This document shows positions 35,592-48,367 of a stretch of 64,000 nucleotides of DNA, piece by piece. The notes beneath the pieces were generated by a model that saw nothing but the letters and a program-made list of their open reading frames with translations, ran no database searches and was not told the origin of the DNA. Every line of letters begins with the position of its first letter. Position 1 is the stretch's first letter. This DNA is from Nemania diffusa. Taxonomy: Eukaryota; Ascomycota; Sordariomycetes; Xylariales; Xylariaceae. The position numbers were made by a program, and so were the translations under genes. The stretch is taken from the NCBI GenBank assembly GCA_038501195.1, contig JBBPUQ010000003.1, positions 4,494,501 to 4,558,500 on the forward strand, written 5' to 3'.

Positions 35592-37091
35592 CTAAACACC
35601 CCCAACAGCACTGAGAGCTAAACCAGTGACCGCCGCAGCAAGCACCCAGACGCTGCTCCAGGCTGCAGCACCAGCACTATGACACTCAAGGTTAGTTATT
35701 GGCATAATGAACATGATATTTAAGTATTCGAGAATATGGGAAAGCTGCTGAGATACAATTTCGGCTTGGAAAAGAGCCTTTATATATGAAGGGATGCTAG
35801 AAGAATAAGAAAAAATCTCCCAATGATGACTTACGTTTCTACACCCACAACAGTAAGTCGTGTTCGTAAGAATGTGTTAACTCCAGTGACGAGCATAGCC
35901 AACGACGTGCGCTGAATTGCCACCTTGGTTTGCGAGGACCAGCCGAAGAAATTCCAGCGCACCGTCTCGCGCAAGCTAGCTTTGATAGGGTCGAACGCCT
36001 CATTCTCAGCATCAGCTGGCGTGCGCCCTGTCGCCTCCGCTGGAGTGAAGATAAAGACGCGAGCCGCAAACCCGAGCGCGAGCGTCACAGGTAAGAGACC
36101 CACATAGCTCGATTCATGGGCGCGCACCAACGACGGCAGGTTCGCAAAGTACACTACCAGGTAGGTTGGGAGGTAAGTCGCGTAGGCGAACAGTAGGGAC
36201 ACGCTGTAGATGGCCCCGGCCAGGAGTGTTGTGAGGAGCGCAATGGGCGCGTCAGTCAGTATGTCAGCATTGGGGACGGCGGCCGGGTCTGCATGGGCGC
36301 GCGACAGTGGGCGGAGCAGACGAAACGGGATGTATGTCGCGAGGGTTTCAATAGCGACAATGATAAGGAGCGCCTGCGGTTGTGTATCATAATGCGCAAA
36401 GAGTAGGTAGAGCTGGCGCGCAATCGCGGTTAGTATCAAGCTAAGCAAGCTACACCACAGAGCAGAGGTTGCGAGGCGATGCGCTCGTAGGGAACGAGAT
36501 CGCTTACAGGAGGACCTTGAGACAGCAGATTTAGCGCCGTGATGTCATAGCCGTCATAGTCGCCAAACCATCCGAGCGCAAGCTCAAATCTGGTGTAGTA
36601 TATGTTGTTAGCATGTAGCACAAGCAAAATCAACTCCGCGGACGGCAAGCAGCTCGGGTCAAGCTAGGGGGAGCTCTCAGAGGGACGCACAATCGCCAGC
36701 CCATTATGGCTCCAACCTCGGCCCAGGTGCCCGGGAGTCGCGCATGCGCAGCGAGAACGCCTTGCGTATAAGGCCATAAAAGTGAGTAGCCTAGCTCCGA
36801 GATAGCTAGACTGAGGATGGCGACGAGAGGGAACTGTACTGCCTTTGGCAGCTTGGATCGTGGTTTGCTCTGCGCGTGGCGGTCGACGGTAGGTGTCTCA
36901 ATTTTAGAGATGGTAACGGTGGTCGCTGGTGTCTGCGCATCTCTATTATCGCCGTCGGCGAGTGAAGAAACAGCAGTCGAGGGCTGCTCTTCTCTTTCAG
37001 CAGAATCAGAATCAGAAGTGGTGGTGGTGGTAGCAGCTGCGGCGGCGGCGGCTGCTGCTGCTACAGCCTTGTCCTGGCGTCTCGTGCGCAT
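35592..37091 (-). CDS. Multi-pass membrane protein, fungal, function unknown
   Basis: Exons 37091-36691, 36589-36508, 36412-35835 and 35676-35592 give 381 residues. The start is MRTRRQDKAV, since the codons upstream in frame begin with GTG. The N-terminal third is low-complexity: a poly-Ala run, a poly-Thr run and acidic Ser stretches, likely cytosolic. Then come about seven hydrophobic segments, for example FPLVAILSLAISELGYSLLW, LLIIVAIETLATYIPF, LLTTLLAGAIYSVSLLFAYA, LLPVTLALGFAARVFIF and, in the last exon, VWVLAAAVTGLALSAVGGV. The final exon of 28 codons was added because the previous exon ends at a GTAAGT donor and the joined frame continues hydrophobically to a stop. I do not recognise the family. 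No catalytic or transport motif is evident, and the neighbours give no clue. Confidence 0.7.
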
Positions 37092-38393
37092 TGTTGATGT
37101 ACTCGCGAATACCGACACAGCAGATTTTAGATAGCTACCAGATGGTACAGATCAGCGGGGAGGGAGAATGTCTGACGTAATAGAAAGACAAGTACCTATC
37201 CCAAGCGCAAAAAGAAATCGAAGGGGAAAAAATATTTTTGAAAAACAGAGGAAAATAAAGTTGAATGGCGTAAGGGTTAATAATAATATTTGCAGTTTGA
37301 AGTGTCTTAAGTCATTTGGGTACTGTAAGTGAGGTAGTGTAGCCTATGTAGGTATCTAGCAGGCAGGTAGGTAGGTAGTGCAACAAACAGAGGGAGGAGG
37401 GGCAACCGTGCATGTCCCATAACCCATAGGGGGGTAGGTACCTAGGTAGGTGACCAGCTGGTTTGTTTGGGGGAGCTCTCAGCAGCAGCTTGTGTGTTTT
37501 TTCACTGCACCACACTTGGTTGTCCCAGCTCCAGCTCGGCCCCAGTTCTCCATCTCCAAAGATCCTACCAAGCTCGCACCCAGCTCGTCTCTCCTCCACC
37601 ATCTGTGATGTGACGTCTGTCTCTTGAGCTATCGGAGATCTTCACTCTAACTAATCTCCACCGGTGATCGCTTGATTAACCCGGAGAAGCAGTCCCTCAT
37701 AAGGATGCTCGAAGTCATCTCGATTGAGGACTTTTCCCTTTCTGTTCTCTCCTTTCAACCTCAGCCGCATCGTTCGTTTTAGGTGGCTGACGTGGAATTC
37801 CATCCGTTTGTTTGCACCATCCGCATCCCCTTGGTGAACTCTTCACAAATATCACCAACTCCCCTTTCTTCGACTTATTCATGTCAATACAATAGTCATG
37901 CCTTGTGAGGCGACATGCGGATCATTGCAAGCATAGCTTTACCCTAGTCTACCTAATGGAAGACCACAGGCTGTTTGAACTGCGCACTGCCATCCCCAAG
38001 CTGAGAAGAAATATCCTAATGTAGGTATCCCAAATTTCATTTGATTTGGATATTCTTTCATATAGACCAAATGAGTGTCGTGCGTCTAGGTACGCATTCA
38101 TACACTCACTTCCGAGTCCTCTACTCTTCAGAGTCGTCGTGCAAGTTAAAACCCTTCATCATCCGGTGTTCGCTCGACGCTCCCTCCGAACCTCACTTTA
38201 ACCTCGTGGAGATTGCTTTCAGCAGTCATCACTTCTGAACGCCGCCACTCTTCGGTGTAAAGGTTTCGGCGGCGGAGCGAACCACCCATTTACAAGCCTC
38301 GATATACGTAGTTGTGGTACAAAGGAAACATTCAAATCCATACCTCATTTCCAACACGGGGAGAAAAAGTCCCCAACACATGACGCTAGTCGC
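37092..38393. other. Intergenic, promoter of the membrane protein and 3' flank of the zinc-finger gene
   Basis: No gene is supported. A GTAGGTAGGTAG microsatellite-like run (37348-37380) and a GGTAGGTACCTAGGTAGG palindrome-rich string (37433-37450) are present. Part of it is probably the 3' untranslated region of the zinc-finger gene. Confidence 0.45.
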
Positions 38394-40005
38394 TCATTCC
38401 TCCATGCGTCCAAACATCATTTCATCGTCTTCCTCGCTACTTCGCGCCCTAGAGCGTCGCTCTTCCTCCTCTTCGTCTATCATGCTACCATCGCTATCTT
38501 CCATTTTCACGTCAATCGTCCGCCGAGAGTCACCGCGGGTAAAGCTCTCGGGCATTTGTGTCGTGTAGCTGTTGATGAAGCTGGTGCTACTAAAAGCGGC
38601 CTGGTCAAGATATTGAGCAGGCAACGGCGGAACTGGAGGAGCGTCCTCGGGGAGCCGTGAATCCCGGGTTCCCCCGCTACTGCAGCTAAGCAATTCGACT
38701 GCCGCGGCAAGATCACGGTCTTCCTGACCAGTGTTGTTTAGTCCCGACGATAGAGGACGGCGGTCTGAGCTACCGTGACGGTTGTGGCTGAGCCCGTTTC
38801 TATGGGGGAAACTACCAGGGAAGAACGAGCCCGACGCAGCCGATTGATAAGACAACGAATAATTGCTCCCGTTGCTATGACGCTTCGGTGTATCTCGGTA
38901 TGTGAGTGTGCTGCTCGCAGCAAAGCTCTCTCTCGGAGGCGGAGTAGTGTCCGCAGAACTGCGTCCGTCATGGTGTTCCGAGTAACCAGAGGCGGTTGGT
39001 GAAGCTGACCCCGCGTCACTAGCAAAGTCCTTGGCTGAGTCCGGAGGCGTAGTGGAGTCTTTGGTGTTCATTGCAACAAGGACGGACGCTGCTTCCAGCA
39101 ATTGCACTTGCTGATGCTTGGATATGAGAAGCTTGGACGTGTAGGACCATTCGGGAGTGTGTTCCCACCTGACAAGTAATTCGTCAACACAGGTTCACAC
39201 ATAGACACTGGGGTTGGGTGGTATGCAAGCCGGTCCAGGGCCCTTCGAGGCTAATGCATCATCCAGCGGCGTGGCCAATGGAGCACAGGGTAAGGGTAGT
39301 GGGTAAGAAAATGGGCACAAACAAATGCTTGGTCAAGCAGCTGCTATGCTTGTATCCCTTTCCACACTTGTCGCAGCGGAGCTCGACGCGATTGCTCTTC
39401 CTACCCTCCTTAGTGAGAGGCTCGCCATCACTTGCGCGTCGAATTCGTGCTGTTTGGAGGCCCCCATCCCCTTCGTCGGCGGACATGTCATTCGAATCAT
39501 CATCAATCGCACTCTCCTGCGCTTCCGGCTTTGGGTGCATTGTAAATCGATGGGTTGGTAGACTGGCCGGCGGCGAAGGGAGGCTTCCTACGATAGCGGC
39601 TCGGGAAGCAGCGGCGGGCTTGGACATCGTGTTGCGGCGAGAGTTGGCGGCGATGGGTAGGGCTGCGACCTTGTCGCCAAACTCTTGGAGGGCGGCAACA
39701 ACGGCGGCGGCATTTGCGGCGGGGTTTGTCATGCTCTTTCGGCGGGTTACGCGATGGTTGGGATTGTGGACGCCGGACAAAGCGGACAGGGAGTGCGAAT
39801 TGTTACGGGAGTGGGAGGGGGGCCGAACGGACGACATGGCAGATGCCAGGCTCGAAGAAATTGATTGACGGTGTTGGATCAATGGCCTCGTCGACGTTGC
39901 GGTTTCCTATGATGTTGGCCACAAGTGATCAGCATGGCCAGCTCCAGCGAGAAGTAGGCTAGGTGGGCATGGTGGTGCAAGTGGTTTTACCTTGGAAGAG
40001 GCCAT
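38394..40005 (-). CDS. C2H2 zinc-finger protein, probable transcription factor
   Basis: Exons 40005-39991 (MASSK), 39906-39323 and 39168-38394 give 457 residues. One clear finger is rebuilt across the second intron: CDKCGKGYKHSSCLTKHL joined to WEHTPEW, giving the C-x2-C-x12-H-x3-H spacing. The linking residue Leu comes from TT+G. Directly after it, YTSKLLISKHQQVQLLEAAS forms a helical segment that I recall as conserved in Pezizomycotina homologues. The N-terminal part is Ser/Ala-rich with a basic RRKS motif. The C-terminal part is Ser/Pro-rich, ending with an acidic stretch (DSDGSMIDEEEEER). A single finger plus disordered flanks suggests sequence-specific DNA binding with partners; targets are unknown. 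The donor (GTTTGT) of the second intron is weak but keeps frame. Confidence 0.8.
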
Positions 40006-41683
40006 TGCCGAACACGTAGACAAGAGTGCAACAAAATCCAACTACAATACAATGCCGCCGTGTCTCGCTCTGATGGTTGAAGACGGCGGGATTATGGTGA
40101 GCAAATAGGAAAGCAAGAGTAAGTGCGAAGCCGAGGAGAGCGAGAAATATGCCGTTGCTCGTTGGAGTGGGCGAATGTGGTGTGGTGGTGGTGGATGGGC
40201 GAACAAGGGTTACTTGTGTGGTGTGTGTGTAAGAGGGAGCAGTCGACTTGGCACTGTCTGCTGACTGGTAAAATTATTTTTTTTTCTATCAGGAAAGCCC
40301 CTTAGGAATTGGAAAGAACAAAGATAGCTGATAGTACAAAAAAGGCCGGGTCAAGCAGGCAATACATAGAGGCAGGCGACCAGTTGGGAGTGGTGGCATA
40401 TACATAGAGGGAGGTATAGATGTACACAGTAATAGGTCGAATTGAGACTACTCAGTGATGTAGCGTAGATACAAGATATACATACATGGGGGAATGAATG
40501 AATGATAGGACTCAAGTGGGTAAGGAGTCAAATGGGCTGGAACTTCCCCGTGCTTTGTGTTGGCTCTAAAGATAGTAAGTATCTATCTAACATAGGGTGG
40601 TGCAAGTTCAGTTCAATTGTAGGATAGTGTTAAAACTTACCGGGAACACGGAGTACAGAGAACCTAGCTAGTAAGTATGCGGACAGAATATGTAGACAGA
40701 TACATAGAGTTCAGGTAGGGCAGGATAGGTTAGGTACCTCGCAGTCCTCTGTATACAGAATAGCTAGGGAGGGTAGGCATGGTATGCAAGTGGTGTAGGT
40801 AGGCCTGTATGTATAATGCAGGCGGGTAGGTAGACGGTAGGCGTTAGACCTATTCTGTAAGCTCATGACCTCTTTCCAAGTTGCCCTAGCACGCGGACGG
40901 TTGGTTGGATGGTAGGCATGTGTGTGGGAGGCAGTGGAGCAAGTTCATCATCTGAGGAATCGGCTTGTGCAGTGGCTGTTCCTCGTGACCAGAAGTCGTA
41001 CTTGGAGATACATATGTATGGGTAACTACTAACTAGGGACCACGACGAGGCAGTGGCATTTTTCCCGAAACTCTCCCCCAACAATTATCCTACGTCCCAG
41101 TCGCTAATTTACCAATTCATTGGAATTAAACAGCGGTGTTATCCTCGTGAATGAGTCGTGGGTACGTACCGCACACCCTTCGCCTACATAACGATAGGTA
41201 CAGTAGTATGATGATCAATCCCTCTACATACCCGAATTTAGTGGCGCTCTAGCATTACAGTACATATATATTGAATTCGATGGCATAGGTAGCTTGAAAT
41301 AACAGCCGAAACATCATGTTATTGAAGAATTATTTCCGGCCAATCAGGGAGGGAGAGCCTCTCCCCAGAAGTTAGGCCAGTTTGACACTAATCCCCAGCT
41401 CTAGGCTTGGTTGGCCTCTTCACTCACTTATACAGAATAACTATGCATATATCACCAAAGGGACATACATACATAATATGGTTTCTACCTAGAACCTTGA
41501 CTAAGAAGTACCTACTAAGCCATAGGTATACAGTATAGACTGTGTTGCTCAAGAGGCCCCTGGTGTCAAAGACACATGCACAGCATAAAAGCCACGACTA
41601 TGGTATTGGTTTTACATCGTATCTAGATCTAGTATCTACGACAAGATAACAAGATGATTTTACCAGAAAGCCATACTGCTGGA

Positions 41684-41747
41684 TGTCTTATCATTAGGAC
41701 CTGCCGATTAGCAGTTGTCTTATCATTAGGACCTGCCAATTGCCAGT
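41684..41747. repeat. 32-bp tandem duplication
   Basis: TGTCTTATCATTAGGACCTG starts both copies, 41684-41715 and 41716-41747. The two copies differ at only a few positions near their ends. This is a recent local duplication in the spacer, with no known function. Confidence 0.75.
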
Positions 41748-41824
41748 TGGGCAAGACTACGCATATCGATATGGCTTGTAGTGAGTGACTTTACTAATCC
41801 AATCTGACTGATATTGCTCTAAGC

Positions 41825-41938
41825 ATGGATAAAAATTCTAAGCATACCTGGTATTATCAGTACGGATGTCGGTACACATCTATGACTGGCCACGTTAAGC
41901 TCAAGCATCCGAAGTCGCTCATTTCTTACCACCTTTGA
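41825..41938 (+). pseudogene. Short zinc-finger-like relic (possible transposase BED-type finger)
   Basis: A 37-codon frame starts MDKNSKHTWYYQYGCRYTSM and continues GHVKLKHPKSLISYHL to a stop. The spacing recalls a BED- or C2H2-like finger (W..C..C....S....H....KH). The first expected Cys position is Tyr, and the rest of the domain is absent. It is too short to be a gene; a fragment of a transposase or of a zinc-finger gene is the likeliest reading. Chance cannot be excluded. Confidence 0.25.
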
Positions 41939-44900
41939 CTTAGACTCTAGGTTAGTATTTAAATTACCGAGTCAGATATGATACAGACTAAGTCGCATAG
42001 GGTTTTTTCTGTAGGTTTAGAGATGTACCTACGTTAGATAAGTCGTAAAGTTGTTGTAGCTATTTTTTTGAAACCTCACGCCGGGATTATCCTGAAAACA
42101 GTCGAATAGAGATTCGTTACGTTTAAGGTATCATACAGTGCGCGATCCCATTATGTATGTCGAATGCACTGTTTACTACACAGTCACCCCTCACTCAACA
42201 CAGTGCGGTCCATCCACCATTCCAATCCTCCCCCTCCCCTTTCGGCCACTCGTCTCGGTGCAATGTTCTGTCGATACCAGAAGTACCGATAGCGTGCTAG
42301 CAATCCCCGGTGCCTACGTGCCTTCTTGTGAGTCGTACTATACAGTATTCTGTACTGTACGTCTATCTAGTGATTGGCTCTGTACTAGACTCAAAACAGT
42401 CCGTATATCCCTTCTATACTTCATTAAGCCACACGTAGAATTCATTGGAATCCGAACGCAACTTTCTCTTATGCAATGCAATGCGCAACGTGGAAGCAAT
42501 GACTCTCGATGCTGGAGATTTGTCTTTGGTCTATAGGTTGAAACGGCCACCACTTGTTCGGGGTCACAGCTCTGCAGGCAGACCTTTTCGTCAACTGTCT
42601 TCAAATCTACCTCTTACCTCCTGGTCTGGGCGAGCACATACTTACCTTACATATGCGTACAGTTCTGTACTTCTGTACTACGGTAGGATCCAATATCTGC
42701 ATTGACTCTAGCTTGGATTCTCTGGTAAATATTCCGAGCCAAGAGTGATGCAAGAGCGGATGTTTAGTTCCCTTGCTATCGTGGCTGAGCGCCTAAGTAC
42801 GCATGCATATATACTACACCATACCAATCCTTATGTAGTCTAGTCTAGTTTAATCCAAGTTCAGCATCGTATTGTACGCACAACTACTAACTCAGTAGGC
42901 TGTAGGTACATACTGCAGCATACCTAGGTATCTACTTCGAGTTTTGCGCTACCAGAGTAGGTCACAAGGCTGTTAATGCCCATGTTGTTGATTTATCCAC
43001 CAAACCCCCAAAATGGCTGAGCTAAGTACATCGCAGGTAACAATTCCTCACCCAAGAGCCTACTCTTATCGCTCACGTCTTACTGAAACGAAAGTTCCCC
43101 CTGTGCCCTTTCAAAGGGCGACAAGTTTGTAATTTCATGTCAACCGAATCTGGGCATATGGCAAGGCAGGGATAACTACTACATAAATAATTGGTTCGTA
43201 TATAGTCTATGTATACGCGGTATGCCTGCTTGCAATGGTTTCTAGTTTCAACCGACGTTACCACGATACCTATCTACTAAAAGCAGGTAGCAGTTCTACT
43301 ACATATCTAATACCAAGGTAGGGATCGCCACCGTTTCCGTGCAGGCAGACTGTAGACCTCTTAGTGTATTATCCCCGCTGGAGCTATTCATCCTCCACAC
43401 CCCAGCTAGTTCCTCACGATATTTAAATAGTTTCGGTCGTTACGCGTACCCCTCGAATTTCAAATGAGGCCTTACCTACCTACCTATACGCACGTACAAT
43501 ATTGTACATAGTGATTATTATTACCTGCAGCCAGCAGGGTGGTCTTAAGACCTTCCCCCTGACACATTGTTCCTATTAAAACTGGCTGCTATGTCGGTAC
43601 CTACCTAGAGTAGGGTAGTGTACTCATGCTCTCCCCAGACTTTTGTTTCCCGGAAGGAGAGCGATTTTTTTTTTTGTACACCAAGCGAGTGCCAAGGCAT
43701 CAACCCAACAAATGAATCGCCCCTGTTGCACATGCTGATCGAGATGGCAGCTGGGATCGGACATCCACTGGTGCCTGGCTAGCTGGCACTAGCCCGTCTG
43801 CTACGATTATAGAAATGTCTACTTACGCATAGGTATGTACTGTAGGTATGCATACGATTTAGTATACATGTCTTGCATGTAACTTAATATACGTAGGTAA
43901 TTCTCGCACCACGGCATTAGAGTGATCGACGTATAAATGGCCCCCTTTTGATGCACGTAAAGCTCCTTCGTGTTACGTGCATGGAAGCCATGGATGGGTG
44001 TGAAGGATTGAAGGTTATAATGCTAGTTTACTTGCTGAGTAGGTAGCGTAAGTATATAGAATACTGTATGTACACTAAAACTTGCCACTCGCCTAAACTA
44101 AGTTGCTGTTCAGCTGCTGTCTCGGGTTTCTAGTCTAAGTGGTGTGGTATGTTGAACATATGCTTGATCACCTTACTTACAGAATCCGATAGTATACGCA
44201 GAGTATACGCTTAAGTCAACGTCGGATCACAAGATAATAGACTACCAATTAAGTATCTATAAATTGATTTTTAATTCGATAAAGTAGTTTTAAGGGTCTA
44301 TATGTATACATAAATGAGTATTTGGAACGGTACCTTACTCCAGGGGAGTGTGTAGTCAGTTAGGTCTCAAGGTCTCAATGTCCCGATTGATATATTTCTA
44401 CTATGTCCACGCCTCTACCATCTCTACCCCGAGATGAAGGGCGATGCCTCCAGTTTCGACGGCATGCCTATAGCCGGGCGCCTTCTGCACTACCTACCTC
44501 GTATACATATCCTATCCATGAATTGCCATCCACTATCTACAAATATCTATATACAGTAGGTACTCAATTAATCCGGGCGGGAGCTGCTTAGTCTACGAGC
44601 GCACAAAAGAAGCGTAAAGATTTCAAATTCGCCATCCACGCAGCAGGTAGCGAATATCTCGCGCTGCCGTCTCAATTTCAGTTGTTCTTACACCCATAAT
44701 AGCCGAGAGATCTGGACCCTGCCGAGTTACAAGATCAGCTGTGCAGTGGGACTCCACACCATCTTTTTTTTTTTCTTGTTAGCTATCCAGCTTGGAAGGC
44801 CGTCCGTAGCCCTTTAGTTTGGTAGTCTGGTAGATCACAGGGTGTTCTTTGGTTGGGGGTATACAGGGTTGCTTGCCGCCGTCGTGGGCCTCGGAGTTTT

Positions 44901-47807
44901 GCAGATTTAGGAGTCCAATTTCCAAGAAACAGGCCCCCAAAAGCTTGTCTGCCTATCGAAACAGATGGAATGCATTCTCGTTTTGACGCCGTCACATTTA
45001 CCAATGCGAAATCTGTGGAAAGTCCCGTGTCCAGACGAGTGTAACGTGCTACAGAGGGGATCGATCGACAATACCTTTTAGGTATCTGTTTCTATTCAGG
45101 GAAAGACTTGTCTATCTTAAGCAAAACCCGCCCTGACCAACTCGTCTCACTAGGGCGTTTTATGAAAGAGGCAGATGGTATCGGCTCCTTACAAGTAGGT
45201 ATACCGTATGGCTAGACAGAGGGGTAGGCCCAAAGCGATGATTCCAGCTAAGATGGCTCAGTAGGACAGTTGTCCGAAGATATCAATAGCTCCTCTCATC
45301 TCATCTGTCACGTCTGTGGAGTACCTGGAACTTCTGACCGAAGGCTGAAGCCCGGCAGTGCCAGTCATAAGGCTTTAGTAAGATCGCCGTTGGCGCCAAC
45401 GATCAGCGTATGATATCCTTTGAAGCGGCGGGCTACGGCTATAAGGGTACACCGAATCCGTAGTATGGCAGCCTCTATCTGTCTAGGACAATAGAGAAAA
45501 CAGGATCAGCCCTACCAGGTGTCAAAAGTGAGAACTGACGGTTGGCGCGGGATTCTCCGGGTCCTGAAGCGTCCATTTTACCTCTGTCGTTTCATTCTCA
45601 AATCTAAACAATGCATTAACCACTGCATTAATCGGCTATCTACGCATCCTGCGTCGAACACATCAGATGTATTCTGATGTATACCTGCTCGGTCGGATAT
45701 GTCACGACTTGGGATGGTGTGTGTGTGTAGGCTGACCACCATTACCAAGGTCAGGCTTGGTGGCTGACGTGGTCACACACCAACCATGCCATGGACGTCG
45801 CCCCAAACGCTCCCGGCTGTCTGGGTGCTGGGTGCTGGGAGGCTCTTCCTCGTGGGAAGTCAGCAAGAATGAGCCGCCATTCGAGCACTCGGTGTTTAAT
45901 GCAGGTACAGTGCTACTTTACGCAGTATTATCAGCCCATTGCCCAATCCTAAATCCTATCTTAGCGATATGCTTCGCGCAACAATTGTCCGGAGAATATC
46001 GTGGTTGTCGTTAAATATACTCTCTACATCCTGAACTAATTCTCCTTCATCGCTTTTATACTTACTCTAGAGAGATGGGTCTCAGGTTGTGCGTGAGCGG
46101 CTCGCAAAGAAGGACGGTCTCGTGTAAGTCTGACGCAGCTCAGCTCCCAAAACCTGCTTACTTCGGATGGTAAAGTTAAAAGCTCGGCACTCGTGGTCTT
46201 CGGTCCACAGCACAAGCTGGTCGTATTCAGGGACCCGGAAGATCTCCTTGACACGCAGGGCAACTAGTGCAGTTAGTCTAGTGTACCTAACTGTCTCCAT
46301 TTTGTTGTTCTTTTCGCCATATCCCAGACGGGGGATATCGATGCGGGAACACACCGACATACCCGTCTCTAAACGGGGCCAGCGGGACTCAGCGTCCTTT
46401 TATGACGTCGATGCTAAATGTGTTACAGTGCCCTTGGATAATACTATATATTTCTGTTATTATCTGTCTCGGCTGTTTTCAAACCAGGAATGCGCCATTG
46501 TACGAAACACTGTCCACAAGCCATATTACTGTAATGGGGCACCTCAACAATAACGGAGAAGTAAGCATGCCTATAATCATGAAATTTTTTTCCCGGGCTA
46601 GACAGGTAGGCAGGTAGAAGAAACCTGCTAATCTATACGGAGGCACTAGCAAACGATCAGCCTCTACGTTTCTAGAAACTCAATATTTTTTATGACCCAT
46701 CTATGTAAGATCATATGGTCTGCTGTAGCAAATCATTCCTCGCTGCCTAAGACATGCTCCGGTAACTGTCGGCCGTCAGTAGTACAGCATTGAATTGGTA
46801 GTGTGTACTCCGTAGCCTTCTACAGTACTATACTTAACTATGGCTGACATGATACGGAGGCCTCGTGACGCGCACTCCTTCAAACTAGAGATACATATGT
46901 CGTCTGCCTAATCGAAGAATGCGTTCTCTTTGGCGCACACCGACGGGGGAAAGGCGAGAAGAAGAGAGAAGAAGGCCGCAGATTAAAATGATCACATATG
47001 ATCTCCTTTTCTCATCCACGATCACATTATCCGCATAAACTAAGACTATGCATAGTTCATATTACCATGATATGATGCATAAGTGTCATGATTTTGAAAA
47101 ATTGAACAGATAGTTTCACCAAGTTGCCTCAATACCGCTTTTCACAATACGCCTGTACGAGCTGTAATATAGTCTAGATGACACAAAGGTTGCATTTTGA
47201 TAAATCGATATTTCTTATACTAAGTGACTGATACATCAATAAGACCATTTATTTAGCGTAGACAGGGTGTCACTTAGTAAGAAAGTTCATATCTGGCGCC
47301 TTAGATAGAGTTTGGCACCCTATCTTATAATATCTCGTAGATAGTAGAACTTACGAAAACTACGAGTTCTAATACGATACGAACTATATCGTTCAAGCTA
47401 ATGGCAAGATGAAGATACCTCAGCAAGTATATGATTATCGTGTACAAACGATGGCCGAGTTTGCTACTCGCAGAAAGTCATAATAAAAAACAAAAAAAAG
47501 GGTCGTGGGGATCGATTGAGTTTCGTTCCCCTAGCTGTAGCACGATCGCAGATCCGGCAGGCGACAGCCAAGAACCTGGAGCTACCTGGCTAAAACCTTC
47601 CCGCGCAGGCAACTCAGTCGCCGCGCACCGAACGAGCTAGCCCCGTGGCACTCCGACCAGGGCAACCTCGAACTTTCGATTTTCCAGGACGCCATTCAAG
47701 CACTCGAGCTCGGATTGCAAGATTCGCCGAGCACCCGAGGATCTAGAGCAAGAAGTGCAAAGAGTGGAAATACTATCTAAGAGCGCGAGAAGAAGAGGAA
47801 GAAGAAA

Positions 47808-48345
47808 ATGGGCGACGCATACTTGCGAACAGGCCGTGGCGGCGCGGGGAACCTCTACTCGCAGAAGGATATCGAGGATGCCGCGGCGAAGGACAGGACT
47901 GAGGTAGGTTTCATTTCCTCTTTTTTAAAAACCACACACGCATTCTCCTGTGGCATATCGTATCCTCATCCTTACCTAAGCCGAAATTAGCAGACCTTGA
48001 AGTGCAAGGATAACTAGGTAAACTTATAAGCCTAAACACCACACGGCCCTTAAGTATCTAATGATCTATCTACCCAACTAACCTCAAAACCAGGACCCAG
48101 AAGCGCAAAAGCGCCCACAACAAGACAGCAACACCACCGCCCCCAGCACCACCACCGGCGCCCTCTCGCGCTCAGGCCGCGGCGGCGCAGGAAACTTCGC
48201 AGCCGCAGCGCCAGCGCCCGTATCACCACCCCTCACCCCCACCCTACCCTCCCTCACCGGCATGGTATCCCCCTACGCCTCCTCCTCCACCACCTCCGCC
48301 ACCGGCACCACATTAACCGCTAGAGGCTTGATTTTCCATTTTTAG
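47808..48345 (+). pseudogene. Par32/DUF3602-like gene, truncated by the A+T-rich block
   Basis: Exons 47808-47903 and 48094-48345 give 115 residues. The intron has GTAGGT, an AACTAAC branch site and a CAG acceptor. The protein starts MGDAYLRTGRGGAGNLYSQ and later repeats SGRGGAGNFA. The GRGGAGN motif is the hallmark of the DUF3602 family, which includes yeast Par32, a phosphoprotein linked to TORC1 and ammonium-transporter control. Family members normally carry several further motif copies. Here the frame reads TTLTARG, where another GRGGAGN unit might be expected soon, and then abruptly enters A+T-rich DNA (LIFHF, stop at 48343-48345). The codons before the junction are very G+C-rich with Pro/Ala/Ser/Thr, unlike the next bases. 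I read this as a gene cut at about 48327 by an insertion or rearrangement. The N-terminal part could still be expressed. Confidence 0.7.
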
Positions 48346-48367
48346 CAAAATCTCAGCTCTGAATATA

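Larger units (their letters stand above)
40006..47807. other. Long gene-poor spacer before the A+T-rich block
   Basis: Nearly 8 kb without a gene I can support. It holds poly-purine and GTAGG-type microsatellites (40380-40860), many TACAGTA and TACCTA motifs, a 32-bp tandem duplication (41684-41747) and a 14-bp perfect palindrome, CGTTGGCGCCAACG (45388-45401). One short finger-like relic is listed separately. Several 60-130 codon frames (for example 42138-42536 and 46082-46360) lack family similarity or clear exon structure. Such a gene-poor zone beside an A+T-rich block is typical of compartmentalised fungal genomes. Confidence 0.5.

Noticed and set aside
42138..42748. Several overlapping 60-130 codon frames
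   Set aside because: They have mixed frames on both strands, no motif, and composition typical of spacer.
45365..45600. Minus-strand stop-free pieces, including LIVGANGDLTKAL
   Set aside because: They are suggestive of a decayed gene, but the pieces are short, in different frames and without a recognisable family.
46082..46360. 92-codon minus-strand frame containing METVRYTRLTALVALRVKEI
   Set aside because: It could be a small gene or relic (a donor-like AAGTAAGC follows), but no further exon or family could be supported.
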